This document shows positions 47,428 to 56,605 of a stretch of DNA of 64,000 bases, piece after piece (position 1 is the first letter of the stretch; the number at the start of each line of letters is the position of its first letter). Source of the stretch: Corynebacterium freneyi (GTDB taxonomy: Bacteria; Actinomycetota; Actinomycetes; Mycobacteriales; Mycobacteriaceae). The notes beneath the pieces are model-generated. The model searched no databases, was not told the origin of the DNA, and saw nothing but the letters and a program-made list of their open reading frames with translations. The stretch is from the NCBI RefSeq assembly GCF_030408835.1, contig NZ_CP047357.1:558001-622000 (forward strand). Direction: 5' to 3'. The position numbers and the translations under genes were made by a program.

Positions 47428-47444
47428 TTCCGTAGACTACGGAA
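47428..47444. promoter_or_regulatory. 17-bp palindrome before the reductase-desaturase operon
   Basis: TTCCGTAGACTACGGAA is perfectly symmetric around its central base. A similar half-palindrome CCGTAAGCTACG lies at 47415-47426, in phase. The site ends 11 bp before the reductase start and overlaps its ribosome-binding region, suggesting TetR-type repression of desaturation. Confidence 0.6.
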
Positions 47445-47454
47445 AGGGGAACCG

Positions 47455-48495
47455 GTGAGCTTTGGCAATCGCCTTCGCGGCGTGTTCCGGCACTTGTCGA
47501 CGCCGCTGATGCCGGACGACTACACGCGTTTGATCAATCCGCTGTGGTCGAAGCGGGAGCTGCGGGGGCAGATCGAGCGGGTGACCCGGCCGGCCGACGA
47601 CGTCGTCGAGTTGGTCATCAAGCCCGGTTGGGGAGTTCCCGCCGACTTCCGCGCCGGCCAGTACATCGGCGTCGGCGTCCGCGTCGACGGCCGTCTGGTG
47701 TGGCGGTCGTACTCGCTGACCAATGCGCCGCAGTCGGCGGACGGCATGCTCACGGTCACCGTCAAGGCGCAGGATCGGGGGCGCCTGTCGCAGCATCTGG
47801 TGTCCAACGTCACGCCGGGCACGGTGGTGCGTTTGGCCGCGCCGGCGGGTGATTTCCACTTGCCGGAGCCGCCGCCGGAGAAGCTGCTGTTCATCACCGC
47901 CGGTTCGGGCATCACTCCGGTGATGTCGATGTTGCGTGACCTGGAGCGTCGCAACGGAATCGGGGACGTCGTCCACCTTCATTCGGTCCGCGACCGTGCG
48001 GGATTGCTTTTCGACGCCGACCTGGAACGCCTCAGCCGCGAGCAGCCCGGGTACCGTCTGACGGTTCGCGAGACGGGGGTCGACGGCCGGTTGAGCATCG
48101 ACGAGATCAAGGCGCTGGTGCCGGATCTGGCCGACCGGGCCGCCTACGCGTGTGGCCCGTCGGCGATGCTCGACGAGCTCGAGGCCGGGCTTCCCGGCGT
48201 CCGCACCGAGCGATTCACCCTCGATCGCGGCAACACGACGGCCCAGGGCGGCGTCGTGACCTTTCCGGGCCGCGGCGAGATCGAGGTCGACGGCGCCACG
48301 ACCATTTTGGAGGCCGGCGAGAAGGCCGGAGTGCAGCTGCCCTACGGCTGCCGGATGGGAATCTGCGCGACGTGCGTGCAGCAGCTCGCCGACGGTACGG
48401 CGCGCGACCTGCGCACGGGCGAGACCCATGAGGCCGGCGAACGCATCCGAGCCTGCGTGTGCGTGCCCGCCGGCGACGTCGAAATCGAGCTGTAG
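47455..48495 (+). CDS. Ferredoxin reductase-type oxidoreductase (Rv3230c-like), FAD + 2Fe-2S
   Basis: 346 residues. An FAD domain (RSYSLTNAP), an NAD(P) domain (LFITAGSGITPVMSMLRDL, ACGPSAML) and a C-terminal plant-type [2Fe-2S] ferredoxin domain (YGCRMGICATC, cysteines at about 298, 303, 306 and 336). It passes electrons from NADPH to the desaturase encoded 46 bp downstream, as Rv3230c does for DesA3. The GTG follows GGAAAGGGGAACCG. Confidence 0.92.
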   Translation: MSFGNRLRGVFRHLSTPLMPDDYTRLINPLWSKRELRGQIERVTRPADDVVELVIKPGWGVPADFRAGQYIGVGVRVDGRLVWRSYSLTNAPQSADGMLTVTVKAQDRGRLSQHLVSNVTPGTVVRLAAPAGDFHLPEPPPEKLLFITAGSGITPVMSMLRDLERRNGIGDVVHLHSVRDRAGLLFDADLERLSREQPGYRLTVRETGVDGRLSIDEIKALVPDLADRAAYACGPSAMLDELEAGLPGVRTERFTLDRGNTTAQGGVVTFPGRGEIEVDGATTILEAGEKAGVQLPYGCRMGICATCVQQLADGTARDLRTGETHEAGERIRACVCVPAGDVEIEL

Positions 48496-48540
48496 ACGCA
48501 AAACGAAACCCAGCCGAACGGGAAATACGGAGACATCACC

Positions 48541-49899
48541 ATGGCAATCGCCGACATCAAGGCCTATTCGCACCTGTCCGAGGAGGACGTCGCCGAGATC
48601 GGGCGCCGTTTCGACGCCATCGCCGCCGAGCATCGCGCGGCCCTGGGCCCGAAGGACGCCCGCTACATCCGCACCCTCATCCGCGTGCAGCGTGGCCTGG
48701 AGGTCGCCGGCCGCGGGCTGCTGATGCTGCCGACGCTGGGCATGGCCCTGGACAAGGCGGGCTACAAGACCCGCAAGGGCGGTTTGCTGCCGCGTTCGCT
48801 GCGCACCCCGGCCCACAGGGGCCTGTGGTGGGCCGGCGTCGGCGCGTTGGGCCTGGCCAAGGTTCTGGAGAACCTGGAGATCGGCCACAACGTCATGCAC
48901 GGTCAGTGGGACTGGATGAACGACCCGGAGATCCACTCGTCGACGTGGGAGTGGGACAACTCGTGCCCGTCGTCGGGCTGGAAGCACTCGCACAATTTCG
49001 TCCACCACAAGTACACCAACGTGCTGGGCATGGACAACGACGTGGGATACGGCATTTTGCGCGTCACCCGCGACAAGAAGTGGACGCCGGTGTCGCTGAC
49101 GCAGCCGCTGCAGAACGTCATTCTGGCGTCGCTGTTCCAGTGGGCGGTGGCGTTCTACGACGTCGAGCTCGGCCGCGTCGCCGCGGGCAAGAAGTCGTGG
49201 GAGCAGGCCAAGCCGCAGTTGATCGAGGTCTTCCAGAAGTCCGGCCGCCAGGTGCTCAAGGACTACGCCCTGTTCCCGCTGTTGGCCGGCCCGCGCTGGG
49301 GCGAGGTGGCCAAGGCCAATGCCGCGGCGAACCTGATCCGCAACGTGTGGGCCTACGCCGTCATCTTCTGCGGCCACTTCCCGGATGATGCGGAGACGTT
49401 CACCAAGGAGCAGTACAACAACGAGAACAAGGCGGAGTGGTACCTGCGCCAGATGCTCGGCTCGGCCAACTTCCACGGCGGATTCATCCTGTCGGTGCTG
49501 TCGGGCAACCTGAACTACCAGATCGAGCATCACCTGTACCCGGACATGCCGTCCAACCGCCTGGCCACGATCTCCAAGCAGGTCAAGGAGATCTGCCGCG
49601 ACTACGACCTGCCGTACAACACCGGTTCCTTCCCGCGGCAGCTGGCGCAGGTGCAGCGGACGATCCTGAAGCTGTCCCTGCCGGATCGTTTCCTGGTCGC
49701 CGATCCGGACAATGCGCCGGAGGTCCGTTCGGAGAAGGCCTTCGCCAAGTACCCGCAGGTGGAGGCGCAGCTGGATGCCACCGCCACGCCGCGCCGCGGC
49801 CTGCGCACCGGTCTGGGGCTGCTGAAGAAGCTCCGCCCGGGCGTCAAGGAGGTCGTGGCCGCCTACACGGGTCGCTCGACCCGCGAGATCACGGCCTAG
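48541..49899 (+). CDS. desA3: Acyl-CoA delta-9 desaturase, DesA3-like
   Basis: 452 residues, membrane-associated di-iron desaturase. Histidine boxes: GHNVMHGQ at about 115-122, HSHNFVHH at about 149-156, and QIEHHLYP at about 326-333. It introduces a cis double bond in stearoyl/palmitoyl-CoA using the upstream reductase. The start is the ATG after ACGGAGACATCACC. Its stop shares a CTAG tetranucleotide with the stop of the convergent CLC gene. Confidence 0.92.
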   Translation: MAIADIKAYSHLSEEDVAEIGRRFDAIAAEHRAALGPKDARYIRTLIRVQRGLEVAGRGLLMLPTLGMALDKAGYKTRKGGLLPRSLRTPAHRGLWWAGVGALGLAKVLENLEIGHNVMHGQWDWMNDPEIHSSTWEWDNSCPSSGWKHSHNFVHHKYTNVLGMDNDVGYGILRVTRDKKWTPVSLTQPLQNVILASLFQWAVAFYDVELGRVAAGKKSWEQAKPQLIEVFQKSGRQVLKDYALFPLLAGPRWGEVAKANAAANLIRNVWAYAVIFCGHFPDDAETFTKEQYNNENKAEWYLRQMLGSANFHGGFILSVLSGNLNYQIEHHLYPDMPSNRLATISKQVKEICRDYDLPYNTGSFPRQLAQVQRTILKLSLPDRFLVADPDNAPEVRSEKAFAKYPQVEAQLDATATPRRGLRTGLGLLKKLRPGVKEVVAAYTGRSTREITA

Positions 49900-51206
49900 C
49901 TTCGGCCTAGCCGACGCCGGGAGACGGCTTTCTTCTTGCGCGTCCACGGCATCTGGATCTGCTTCGGCAGGCTCAGCGCGGAGCGGAGGATCTCTCCGGT
50001 CAGCGCCGCGGTGGCGCAGGCGAGGAACAGGGCCAGGTACGCCTCGGAGGATTGCCCGGTGAACTCGACGGTGACGATGAGCGCGAAGAGGGGAGCGGCC
50101 ATCGACGTCGACAGGAACGCCGCTGCGCCGAGCAGGGCGAAGTCGGCCGGCGGGATGCCGGGGACGATGGGCTGGACGACGCAGCCGACAAGGTAGCCCA
50201 GCAGCGCGCCGACGGCGAAGCCGGGCGTGAGCACGCCGCCGATGGCGCCGGAGCGCAGGGTGATCAGCACGGCGACGACCTTGGCCACCAGCAGCGCGAG
50301 CGCGAACGTCCACACCGGGGTGCCCTCCAGCACGGATGTGGCGGCGGAGCGGCCGTTGCCCAGCACCTCCGGCAGCGGCAGCGACAATGCGCCGACGATG
50401 ACGAAGGCCAGCGGCAGGGCCCACAGGATGTGCGCCCCCTTCGGAGCGGTCGCCTCCGCCGTGGACGCCGCATGCCGGAACGCCAGGCCCGCGATGCCGC
50501 ACACGATGCCGAGCGCGACGGCGACGGTGAGGTTGCCGAATCCCTCCGACAGCGTCACCGTCGAATACAGCGGCTGATCGCCGACGACGATGCCCGCGGT
50601 GACGGTGGCGACGGCGGAGCAGGCGAGCACGACCATCACGGCCCGGACGGTGACCGTCGTCAGCAGGATCTCGAAGGCGAACACCGCCCCGGCCAGGGGA
50701 ATGTGGTAGATCGCGCCGAGACCCGCGCCTGCGGCGGCGGCGACGAGCAATCTCGTGGTCTCCCGGTCCAGGCCGATGCGTCGGGCCAGTTGGGTGGCCA
50801 TCATCGCGCCGGCCTCGCGCGGCGCGTTCTCGCGGCCGACGGACGCACCCGCGGCGACGGTGGCCATCTGCAGGAAGACGTTGACCAGCGTTTCCACCAC
50901 CGGCATGCGCGCCCCCGACATGCCGTCCTCCACGGACGGGATGGGACGGCCGAACCTGCGCACCGCCCACCACGCGGGCCCGGCGATGAGACCGGCGACT
51001 GCGATGCCCAGGAAACGCTGCAGCCCCGTCGTGCCGTCGGTGACCACGGCGGTGTCGCCCTCGTGCTGACCGTAGACGAGGTGTTCGATGCCGTGGAGCA
51101 GGTAGACCAGCAGGGCGGCGACCAGGCCGGTGGCGACGCCGACGACGAACGTCCACAGGCACAGGCGGATCAGATCCGAAGTGGAGCGATGGTCGGTTCG
51201 CGTCAC
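49896..51206 (-). CDS. CLC-family chloride channel/transporter
   Basis: 436 residues with about ten to eleven membrane segments. The anion-selectivity region appears as GASVGRENAPREAGA and the second filter segment as GAIGGVLTPGFAVGALLG; SRXXLR-like dimer helices follow. The E in GREN is the usual gating glutamate position, which suggests a proton-coupled exchanger rather than a pure channel. GTG start at 51206, weak ribosome site, 6 bp after rsgA. It is not part of the conserved secA-sigH block and may be a local insertion. Confidence 0.88.
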   Translation of the reverse strand: MTRTDHRSTSDLIRLCLWTFVVGVATGLVAALLVYLLHGIEHLVYGQHEGDTAVVTDGTTGLQRFLGIAVAGLIAGPAWWAVRRFGRPIPSVEDGMSGARMPVVETLVNVFLQMATVAAGASVGRENAPREAGAMMATQLARRIGLDRETTRLLVAAAAGAGLGAIYHIPLAGAVFAFEILLTTVTVRAVMVVLACSAVATVTAGIVVGDQPLYSTVTLSEGFGNLTVAVALGIVCGIAGLAFRHAASTAEATAPKGAHILWALPLAFVIVGALSLPLPEVLGNGRSAATSVLEGTPVWTFALALLVAKVVAVLITLRSGAIGGVLTPGFAVGALLGYLVGCVVQPIVPGIPPADFALLGAAAFLSTSMAAPLFALIVTVEFTGQSSEAYLALFLACATAALTGEILRSALSLPKQIQMPWTRKKKAVSRRRLGRS

Positions 51207-51212
51207 GGTGGT

Positions 51213-52226
51213 TCAGTCCCTGTCAATGTCGAGTTCCCAGTCCTCGTTGTCCTGGAGTGCGGCCAACAGGCCCCGCACTGCCATCGCGCGGCGGTGGGCG
51301 GCCCCCTCCAACGCGTCCAGCCCGCACTCGGGATCCGCGGGCGGACCCAGGTGCGTGCACCCGCGCGGACACTTCTCGAGCGCGGCGGAGAGATCGTCGA
51401 ACACGTCGAGAACCGTCTCCGGCGTGACGTGGGCCAGGCCGAAGGAACGGATGCCCGGGGTGTCGACGACCCACCCGCCGCAGGACAACTGCAGCGCCAC
51501 CGACTGCGTCGACGTGTGGCGGCCCTTGCCCACGCCGCTGACCTCGCCCGTGGCGCGATCGGCGCCGGGGACCAGGCGGTTGACCAGTGTGGACTTGCCC
51601 ACCCCGGAATGGCCGATGAGGGCGGACACCTTTCCGCGGATGACGTCGACAAGCGGTTCGACCGGATCGTCCACGCCGCAGACGATGACCGGCACCCCGA
51701 GCTCGGCGAACTCGCCGGCGAATTCCGCCGGATCCGCCAGGTCCGACTTGGTCAGGCACAGCACCGGCTCCACCCCGCCCGCGTAGGCGGCGACGAGCGC
51801 GCGCTCGACGAAACCCGTGCGCGGCGGCGGATCGGCTACGGCGCAGACGATGAGCAGCAACTCGGCGTTGGCCACCACGATGCGCTCGAAGGGATCGTTG
51901 TCGTCGGCCGTGCGGCGCAGGACGCTGGTGCGGTCGGCGAGCTTGACGATCCTCGCCAGCGTGCCCTCCCGCCCCGACACGTCGCCCACCACGCCGACGC
52001 GATCGCCGACGACGATGTTGGTGCGGCCCAACTCGCGGGCGCGCATGCAGGTCACCGGTGTCGTCGTCCCGTCGAGCACCACGCCCCACCGCCCGCGGTC
52101 CTTGGTGACCACCAGCCCCCACTTGGCGTCGGCGTGCTTCGGCCGGTCCTTCGTCCGCGGTCGCGACCCCCGCCCCGGCCGGACGCGGACGTCGGACTCG
52201 TCCCAATCGCGGTATCGGCGACTCAG
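51213..52226 (-). CDS. rsgA: Ribosome small-subunit GTPase RsgA, apparent CTG start
   Basis: 337 residues. A basic N-terminus ([18 protein letters not shown]), an OB-fold, then a circularly permuted GTPase: TKSD (G4), GHSGVGKST (G1), DTPG (G3), and a zinc knuckle CPRGCTH...C. It checks late 30S assembly. No ATG, GTG or TTG exists upstream of the conserved N-terminus before the frame enters aroA; CTG at 52226 has GGGGGA 5 nt before it and overlaps the aroA stop (CTGA), the same overlap geometry as ATGA. The start is therefore assigned to CTG. Confidence 0.85.
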   Translation of the reverse strand: MSRRYRDWDESDVRVRPGRGSRPRTKDRPKHADAKWGLVVTKDRGRWGVVLDGTTTPVTCMRARELGRTNIVVGDRVGVVGDVSGREGTLARIVKLADRTSVLRRTADDNDPFERIVVANAELLLIVCAVADPPPRTGFVERALVAAYAGGVEPVLCLTKSDLADPAEFAGEFAELGVPVIVCGVDDPVEPLVDVIRGKVSALIGHSGVGKSTLVNRLVPGADRATGEVSGVGKGRHTSTQSVALQLSCGGWVVDTPGIRSFGLAHVTPETVLDVFDDLSAALEKCPRGCTHLGPPADPECGLDALEGAAHRRAMAVRGLLAALQDNEDWELDIDRD

Positions 52227-53563
52227 GGCTGTCCCCCGTCCTGGGCCAGCGGCAGCCCGACCATCTCCGACCAGCGGATGTTGAAGTCCGGCATGGTCTT
52301 GCCGGTGGTGGCGATGTTCTCCACCCGAACCCCCGGCACCCGCAGGCCGATGATCGCGCCGGCGGTGGCCATGCGGTGGTCGGCGTAGGACATCCAGTCG
52401 CCGCCGTGCAGCGGGATCGGGTCGATGCGGATGCCGTCGTCCAGCTCCGTGGCGCGCCCGCCGAGGCGGTTGATCTCCGTGACCAGGGCCTCCAGGCGGT
52501 TGGTCTCGTGGCCGCGCAGGTGCGCGATGCCCGTCAGCTCCGACGGGGTGTCCGCCAGCGCCGCCATCGCGGCGACGGTCGGCGTCAGTTCGCCGATGTC
52601 GCCCATGTCCAGGGTGACGCCGTGCAGGGTGGCCGGGCCCTCGACGGTGAGGTCGTGGACGCCGGAGCCGTCGGCGCCGCGGGGTTTGAGCAGGACGCGG
52701 CAGCCCATGGCCTGCAGGATCTCGCGGATGCGGTCGCCGGGCTGGACCGTGTCGACCGGCCAATCGGCGACGGTGACCCGGCCGCGCGTGACGGCCGCGG
52801 CGGCGAGGAACGGGGTGGCGTTGGACAGGTCGGGCTCGACGTGCCACGTGCGGCCGCGGACCTCTCCGGCTTGGACGTGGAAAGCGCCGCCGTCTTCGGG
52901 TGCGTCCTCGATGACGGTGACGCCGGCCTGCCGCAGCATGTCGACGGTCATGTCGATGTGCGGGCGCGACGGCACGTCTCCGGTGGGCCGGAGGGTCAGG
53001 CCCTTCGGGTAGCGCATGCCGGCCAGCAGCAGTCCCGACACGAACTGCGACGACGCCGAGGAGTCGATCTCCACCTCGCCGCCGATGTCGCCGGCCGGGT
53101 TGACCGTGAACGGCAGGGTGTCGCCGTCGATGTCGGCGCCCAGTTCGCGCAGGGCGTCGAGCACCGCGCCCATCGGCCGCACGCGGGCCTCCGGGTCGCC
53201 GTCGAAGAACACGGAGCCGGTGGCGATGGCCGCGATCGGCGGCACGAAGCGCATGACGGTGCCGGCGAGACCGCATTCGATGTTGCCGCCGCGCAGTACG
53301 CGGGGGATGACCTCCAGGGTGCGGTTCGGGGTGCCGGAGTACTCGGAACCGGTGCGGATCTCGATGCCCATCGCCTCGAGGGCGGAGATCATCAGGTCCG
53401 TGTCACGTGAGCGCAGCGCCCCGTGGATCGTCGACGGCGTCGACGACAGGGCGGCGATGATGAGCGCGCGGTTCGTGATGGACTTGGACCCGCCGATGGA
53501 GACCGTCGCGGTCACCGGGTGCTCGGCGGCGGGGGCTGGCCAGAAGTCATGGGGGGAAGTCAC
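52223..53563 (-). CDS. aroA: 3-phosphoshikimate 1-carboxyvinyltransferase (EPSP synthase)
   Basis: 446 residues. [19 protein letters not shown] near the N-terminus, [17 protein letters not shown] (PEP/shikimate-binding), [21 protein letters not shown] and [15 protein letters not shown] are EPSP synthase signatures. It makes EPSP for aromatic amino acids. The GTG at 53563 has GATGAT 6 nt upstream and lacks a close ribosome site, suggesting leaderless expression; a much longer frame upstream overlaps the divergent SRAP gene and is rejected. It is coupled to rsgA. Confidence 0.95.
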   Translation of the reverse strand: MTSPHDFWPAPAAEHPVTATVSIGGSKSITNRALIIAALSSTPSTIHGALRSRDTDLMISALEAMGIEIRTGSEYSGTPNRTLEVIPRVLRGGNIECGLAGTVMRFVPPIAAIATGSVFFDGDPEARVRPMGAVLDALRELGADIDGDTLPFTVNPAGDIGGEVEIDSSASSQFVSGLLLAGMRYPKGLTLRPTGDVPSRPHIDMTVDMLRQAGVTVIEDAPEDGGAFHVQAGEVRGRTWHVEPDLSNATPFLAAAAVTRGRVTVADWPVDTVQPGDRIREILQAMGCRVLLKPRGADGSGVHDLTVEGPATLHGVTLDMGDIGELTPTVAAMAALADTPSELTGIAHLRGHETNRLEALVTEINRLGGRATELDDGIRIDPIPLHGGDWMSYADHRMATAGAIIGLRVPGVRVENIATTGKTMPDFNIRWSEMVGLPLAQDGGQP

Positions 53564-53621
53564 GCATCCATCATCCCCCAAATGGCGGCGGAGGGTCGGC
53601 ACGGGGTGCGACGATTGGGGC

Positions 53622-54266
53622 ATGTGCGGACGATTCGTGACCTTCACCGTGGGCGACGAGCTCCTCGAGGCGCTGGCGGAGGTGCCGGGTCTCGCTCCGA
53701 TCGGCGCAGATGGTCCGTTGCCGGGCGAACGGTGGAACGTGGCTCCGACGATGCCGATCACGGCGTTGGCCCGGGACGGCGGGGGGACGCTCGCCGCGCC
53801 GGTGAGGTGGGGCCTGGTGCCGCATTGGTCGAAGTCGATGCCGAAGACCCCGTATTTCAACGCCCGGTCGGAGACGTGGCGGGACAAGCCGGTGTTCCGC
53901 GACGGCGAACCGTGCGTCATTCCCATGGACGGCTGGTACGAGTGGCGGGACAAGGCGCCGTTTTTCGTCGCCGCGCCGGGCGACCGGCCTTTGCTCGTGG
54001 CGGGGCTGTGGGCGCGGTGCGGGGATCTCGTCAGCGCGACGATCCTCACCACGGACGCGGTCGGCCATCTCGCCGATTTGCATCACCGGATGCCCCGGGT
54101 GCTTGCCGACGACGAGGTGGCGCAGTGGCTGGACGGCGTGGGGTTCGCCGACGGCGGGGAGGTCGGGATGACCGATCCGGCGCTCGCGGAGACGCTGGCG
54201 GTGCGGCCGGTGAACCGGGCGGTGGGCAACGTGGCCAACGACGGGGCGTGGCTGTTGGAGGAGTGA
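53622..54266 (+). CDS. SOS response-associated peptidase family (SRAP, YedK/HMCES)
   Basis: 214 residues. Cys2 (MCGRF), the asparagine in WNVAPTMP, the glutamate in GWYEWRDK and the histidine in LHHRMPRVL form the SRAP active site. It covalently shields abasic sites in single-stranded DNA. The leaderless-type ATG at 53622 is 58 bp from the divergent aroA start. This is the same position as Rv3226c. Confidence 0.92.
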   Translation: MCGRFVTFTVGDELLEALAEVPGLAPIGADGPLPGERWNVAPTMPITALARDGGGTLAAPVRWGLVPHWSKSMPKTPYFNARSETWRDKPVFRDGEPCVIPMDGWYEWRDKAPFFVAAPGDRPLLVAGLWARCGDLVSATILTTDAVGHLADLHHRMPRVLADDEVAQWLDGVGFADGGEVGMTDPALAETLAVRPVNRAVGNVANDGAWLLEE

Positions 54267-54270
54267 CCGC

Positions 54271-54786
54271 TCAGCCGGCGATGTCGGCGAACGTGGCCCC
54301 GGTCAGGGTCGCGAGGTCGCCCGGGGCCAGTTCGATGTCGAGGCCGCGGCGGCCCCCGGAGACGAAGATGGTCGAGTGGTCGCGAGCGCCGGAGTCGACG
54401 ACGGTCGGCAACGGGCGTTTCTGGCCCAGCGGCGAGATGCCGCCGACGACGTAGCCCGAGGAGCGTTGCGCGGCCGCCGGGTCGGCCAGTTCGGCCTTCG
54501 AGGCGCCGAAGGCCTTCGCCGCGGCCTTCAGGTTGAGCCGCCCGGTGACGGGCACGACGGCGACGGCGAGGCCGGTGCGTTTGCCGTGGAGGTCGATGAT
54601 GAGCGTCTTGAAGATCCGCTCCGGCGCGACGCCCTCGTGTTCGCCGAGCCAGTGGGCGGCTTCTTCGCCGAAGTGGTCGTCGGAATGCGGGAATTGCCGA
54701 ACCGAATGGGGGATTCCGGCCGCGATGCAGGCGGCGACGGCGGGAGTCGATGCGGCCGGTTCGGTGCCCTTGTTCCTTTTGCCCAT
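54271..54786 (-). CDS. ybaK: YbaK/EbsC-type aminoacyl-tRNA deacylase
   Basis: 171 residues. [23 protein letters not shown] holds the catalytic lysine region, and [22 protein letters not shown] is the conserved YbaK substrate-pocket segment. It hydrolyses mischarged Cys-tRNA(Pro). Convergent with the SRAP gene (4 bp gap) and divergent from sigH (50 bp). Confidence 0.9.
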   Translation of the reverse strand: MGKRNKGTEPAASTPAVAACIAAGIPHSVRQFPHSDDHFGEEAAHWLGEHEGVAPERIFKTLIIDLHGKRTGLAVAVVPVTGRLNLKAAAKAFGASKAELADPAAAQRSSGYVVGGISPLGQKRPLPTVVDSGARDHSTIFVSGGRRGLDIELAPGDLATLTGATFADIAG

Positions 54787-54823
54787 GCCCCGATCCTGTC
54801 ACCGTGCGGTCCCGCCCGGCCGA

Positions 54824-54829
54824 TAGGAT
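54824..54829 (+). promoter_or_regulatory. -10-like TAGGAT, leaderless promoter of sigH
   Basis: TAGGAT ends 7 nt before the sigH ATG at 54837, as for mtrA. This would be the housekeeping promoter; a SigH-type autoregulated promoter was not identified with confidence. Confidence 0.6.
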
Positions 54830-54836
54830 GGGGCGC

Positions 54837-55472
54837 ATGACAGCCGAAGCCACGGGAATCGATGGCGGGGGCAGCGTCCGGACGCAGGAGACCGACGCCC
54901 AGTTGGCGGAGCGTTTCGAACGCGAGGCCCTGCCCCTGCTCGATCAGCTCTACGGCGGCGCCCTGCGGATGACCCGCAACCCCGCCGACGCCGAGGACCT
55001 GGTGCAGGAGGCCTACATGAAGGCTTACCAGGGTTTCCGTTCGTACAAGCCGGGCACGAACCTCAAGGCGTGGATGTACCGGATCCTGACCAACACGTAC
55101 ATCAACAGTTACCGGAAGGCGCAGCGCCGGCCGGCGGAGTACGCGACGGACGACATCACCGATTCGCAGATCGCGGAGACCGCATCGCACATGTCGTCGG
55201 GCCTGCGGTCGGCGGAGGTGGAGGCGATGGCCCTGCTTCCCGACGAGGAGATCCGCGCCGCCCTCATGGACCTCAACGAGGATTACCGCATGGTCGTCTA
55301 CTACGCCGACGTCGAGGGGCTGCCGTACAAGGAAATCGCCGACATCATGGGCACTCCGATCGGAACCGTGATGTCCCGCCTGCACCGGGGAAGGAAACAG
55401 CTCCGCGAGGCGTTGAAGGATGTGGCGAAGGATCGCGGGTTCATCCGCGAGACGGAAAACTCGGAAAGGTGA
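54837..55472 (+). CDS. sigH: ECF sigma factor SigH (heat and oxidative stress)
   Basis: 211 residues. Region 2 (about 28-100) contains [17 protein letters not shown] and [19 protein letters not shown]; region 4 (about 145-200) contains [32 protein letters not shown]. It directs thioredoxin, chaperone and protease genes under disulfide and heat stress. The rsrA anti-sigma gene begins 4 bp after its stop. Confidence 0.95.
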   Translation: MTAEATGIDGGGSVRTQETDAQLAERFEREALPLLDQLYGGALRMTRNPADAEDLVQEAYMKAYQGFRSYKPGTNLKAWMYRILTNTYINSYRKAQRRPAEYATDDITDSQIAETASHMSSGLRSAEVEAMALLPDEEIRAALMDLNEDYRMVVYYADVEGLPYKEIADIMGTPIGTVMSRLHRGRKQLREALKDVAKDRGFIRETENSER

Positions 55473-55476
55473 GTCG

Positions 55477-55752
55477 ATGAACGACAGCGCGAATCCCTGC
55501 GGACACCCCGGGACGTGCGCCGACGTGCGCCGGCGCCTCGATTCCCTGCTCAACGGCGAATGCGATCCGGAGGAGACCCGGATCCTGGAGCGGCACATCC
55601 GCGAGTGTCCGCGATGCCTGGAGGACGTCGGCTGCGAGCGGGCGCTGCGCCGGCTGCTGCGGCGCTGTTGCCATGAGCCCGCCCCCGTGGAATTGCGCAG
55701 GCGGATCACCACCCGCATCCGCGTGACCTACCTGTCTTCCGGCGAGCAGTAG
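55477..55752 (+). CDS. rshA: Anti-sigma factor RsrA/RshA (zinc, redox-sensitive)
   Basis: 91 residues. The ZAS motif is H40-x3-C44-x2-C47 (RHIRECPRCLED); further Cys/His at C8, H10 and C14. It holds SigH until its cysteines oxidise to a disulfide. The ATG is preceded by GGAAAGGTGAGTCG. It is cotranscribed with sigH, and a terminator follows. Confidence 0.94.
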   Translation: MNDSANPCGHPGTCADVRRRLDSLLNGECDPEETRILERHIRECPRCLEDVGCERALRRLLRRCCHEPAPVELRRRITTRIRVTYLSSGEQ

Positions 55753-55788
55753 TCCGCGGCGCCCGTTGCGGGGGAGAGCACTAAAGCG

Positions 55789-55828
55789 AAGAACCCCGCC
55801 CCATCGTGATGATGGGGCGGGGTTCTTT
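55789..55828. terminator. Bidirectional terminator between rshA and bL37
   Basis: A 17-bp perfect stem (AAGAACCCCGCCCCATC with its complement), 5-nt loop, then TTT on the plus side and AA..TT flanks. It serves both convergent transcripts. Confidence 0.88.
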
Positions 55829-55844
55829 CCGTTGCTGCTCGCGG

Positions 55845-55919
55845 TTAGGCGCCGGGGCGCTTGCCGTGATTCGCCTTCTTCTTGCGGCGATCCTTGCGCT
55901 TGCGGCCACGCTTGCTCAT
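55845..55919 (-). CDS. 50S ribosomal protein bL37 (24 residues)
   Basis: A 24-residue, strongly basic peptide: MSKRGRKRKDRRKKKANHGK followed by RPGA. This matches the actinobacterial bL37, whose conserved features are the xKRGRKxxDR start and KANHGKRP end. It binds 23S rRNA in the large subunit. The ATG follows GGAGGACCACA. The gene sits between rshA and whiB1, as in relatives. It is too short for routine gene calling. Confidence 0.92.
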   Translation of the reverse strand: MSKRGRKRKDRRKKKANHGKRPGA

Positions 55920-55982
55920 TGTGGTCCTCCTCCGATCGGGGTGATGTAACCTGCCCAGTCTACAACGGGCCGGTCGGGGAAC

Positions 55983-56249
55983 TTACACCGTGGTGCGGGC
56001 GGTGCGGCGGGTGCGGCCGCGGTTGCGGCGGCGCTTCAGCGCGCGACGCTCGTCCTCGGACATGCCGCCCCACACGCCGGCGTCCTGGCCGGTCTCCAGG
56101 GCCCACGCGAGGCACTGGGAGGTGACGGGGCAACGGTTGCAGACGACCTTGGCCTTCGCGATCTGGGCGAGGGCCGGGCCGGAGTTGCCGACGGGGAAGA
56201 ACAGCTCGGGATCCTCTTCGCGGCAAACGGCATTGTGACGCCAGTCCAT
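55983..56249 (-). CDS. whcE: WhiB-family iron-sulfur regulator, WhiB1/WhcE type
   Basis: 88 residues. C9, C37, C40 and C46 ligate a [4Fe-4S] cluster; GVWGGMSEDERRALKRRRNRGRTRR is the turn and DNA-binding basic tail. MDWRHNAVCREEDPELFFP is the classical WhiB1 start. In C. glutamicum whcE, next to sigH-rshA, has a positive role in oxidative and heat stress. The ATG follows AAGGAGTTTTTGTC; an in-frame extension to 56336 is not supported. Confidence 0.94.
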   Translation of the reverse strand: MDWRHNAVCREEDPELFFPVGNSGPALAQIAKAKVVCNRCPVTSQCLAWALETGQDAGVWGGMSEDERRALKRRRNRGRTRRTARTTV

Positions 56250-56605
56250 GACAAAAACTCCTTGTGGTCGATACCCGGGTGAGGCATGGGGAAACGACGC
56301 GGCTCGTGGCCGCGTTGCGGTTGGTGTGCTCCCCATGCGCAGATGAACGTGCGGATGTGCCGCCGGCGTGATGTCCCGTGACGGGACTCAAGGGGTTCGC
56401 CGGTGGATCCGCGGACCGCGAGCGCGATTGGCCCGCTGGTCGCAATGCGGGTGGAGGTATTCGCTCCCCCCGCGGTCCTGTTGAATGATGACACGTCACG
56501 GCCCGCTTGTGAAGACCTTTCCGCCAAAAAGTGCGGAACCTCACAAAAAAGTGAACTACACGTTACATCCGCAGGTGAGGGCCTCGAGGGGGCCGTAACC
56601 GTCGG
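56250..56605. other. 356-bp intergenic region upstream of whcE
   Basis: No coding sequence is supported. It holds the whcE promoter/leader and two small palindromes: TGACACGTCA (56489-56498) and TCACAAAAAAGTGA (56541-56554). The lipid-kinase gene ends at its right edge, so the right part is also that gene's 3' region. Confidence 0.55.

Noticed and set aside
53564..54052. Extended aroA N-terminus
   Set aside because: The upstream frame overlaps the whole first half of the divergent SRAP gene, which has an intact active site starting at Cys2.
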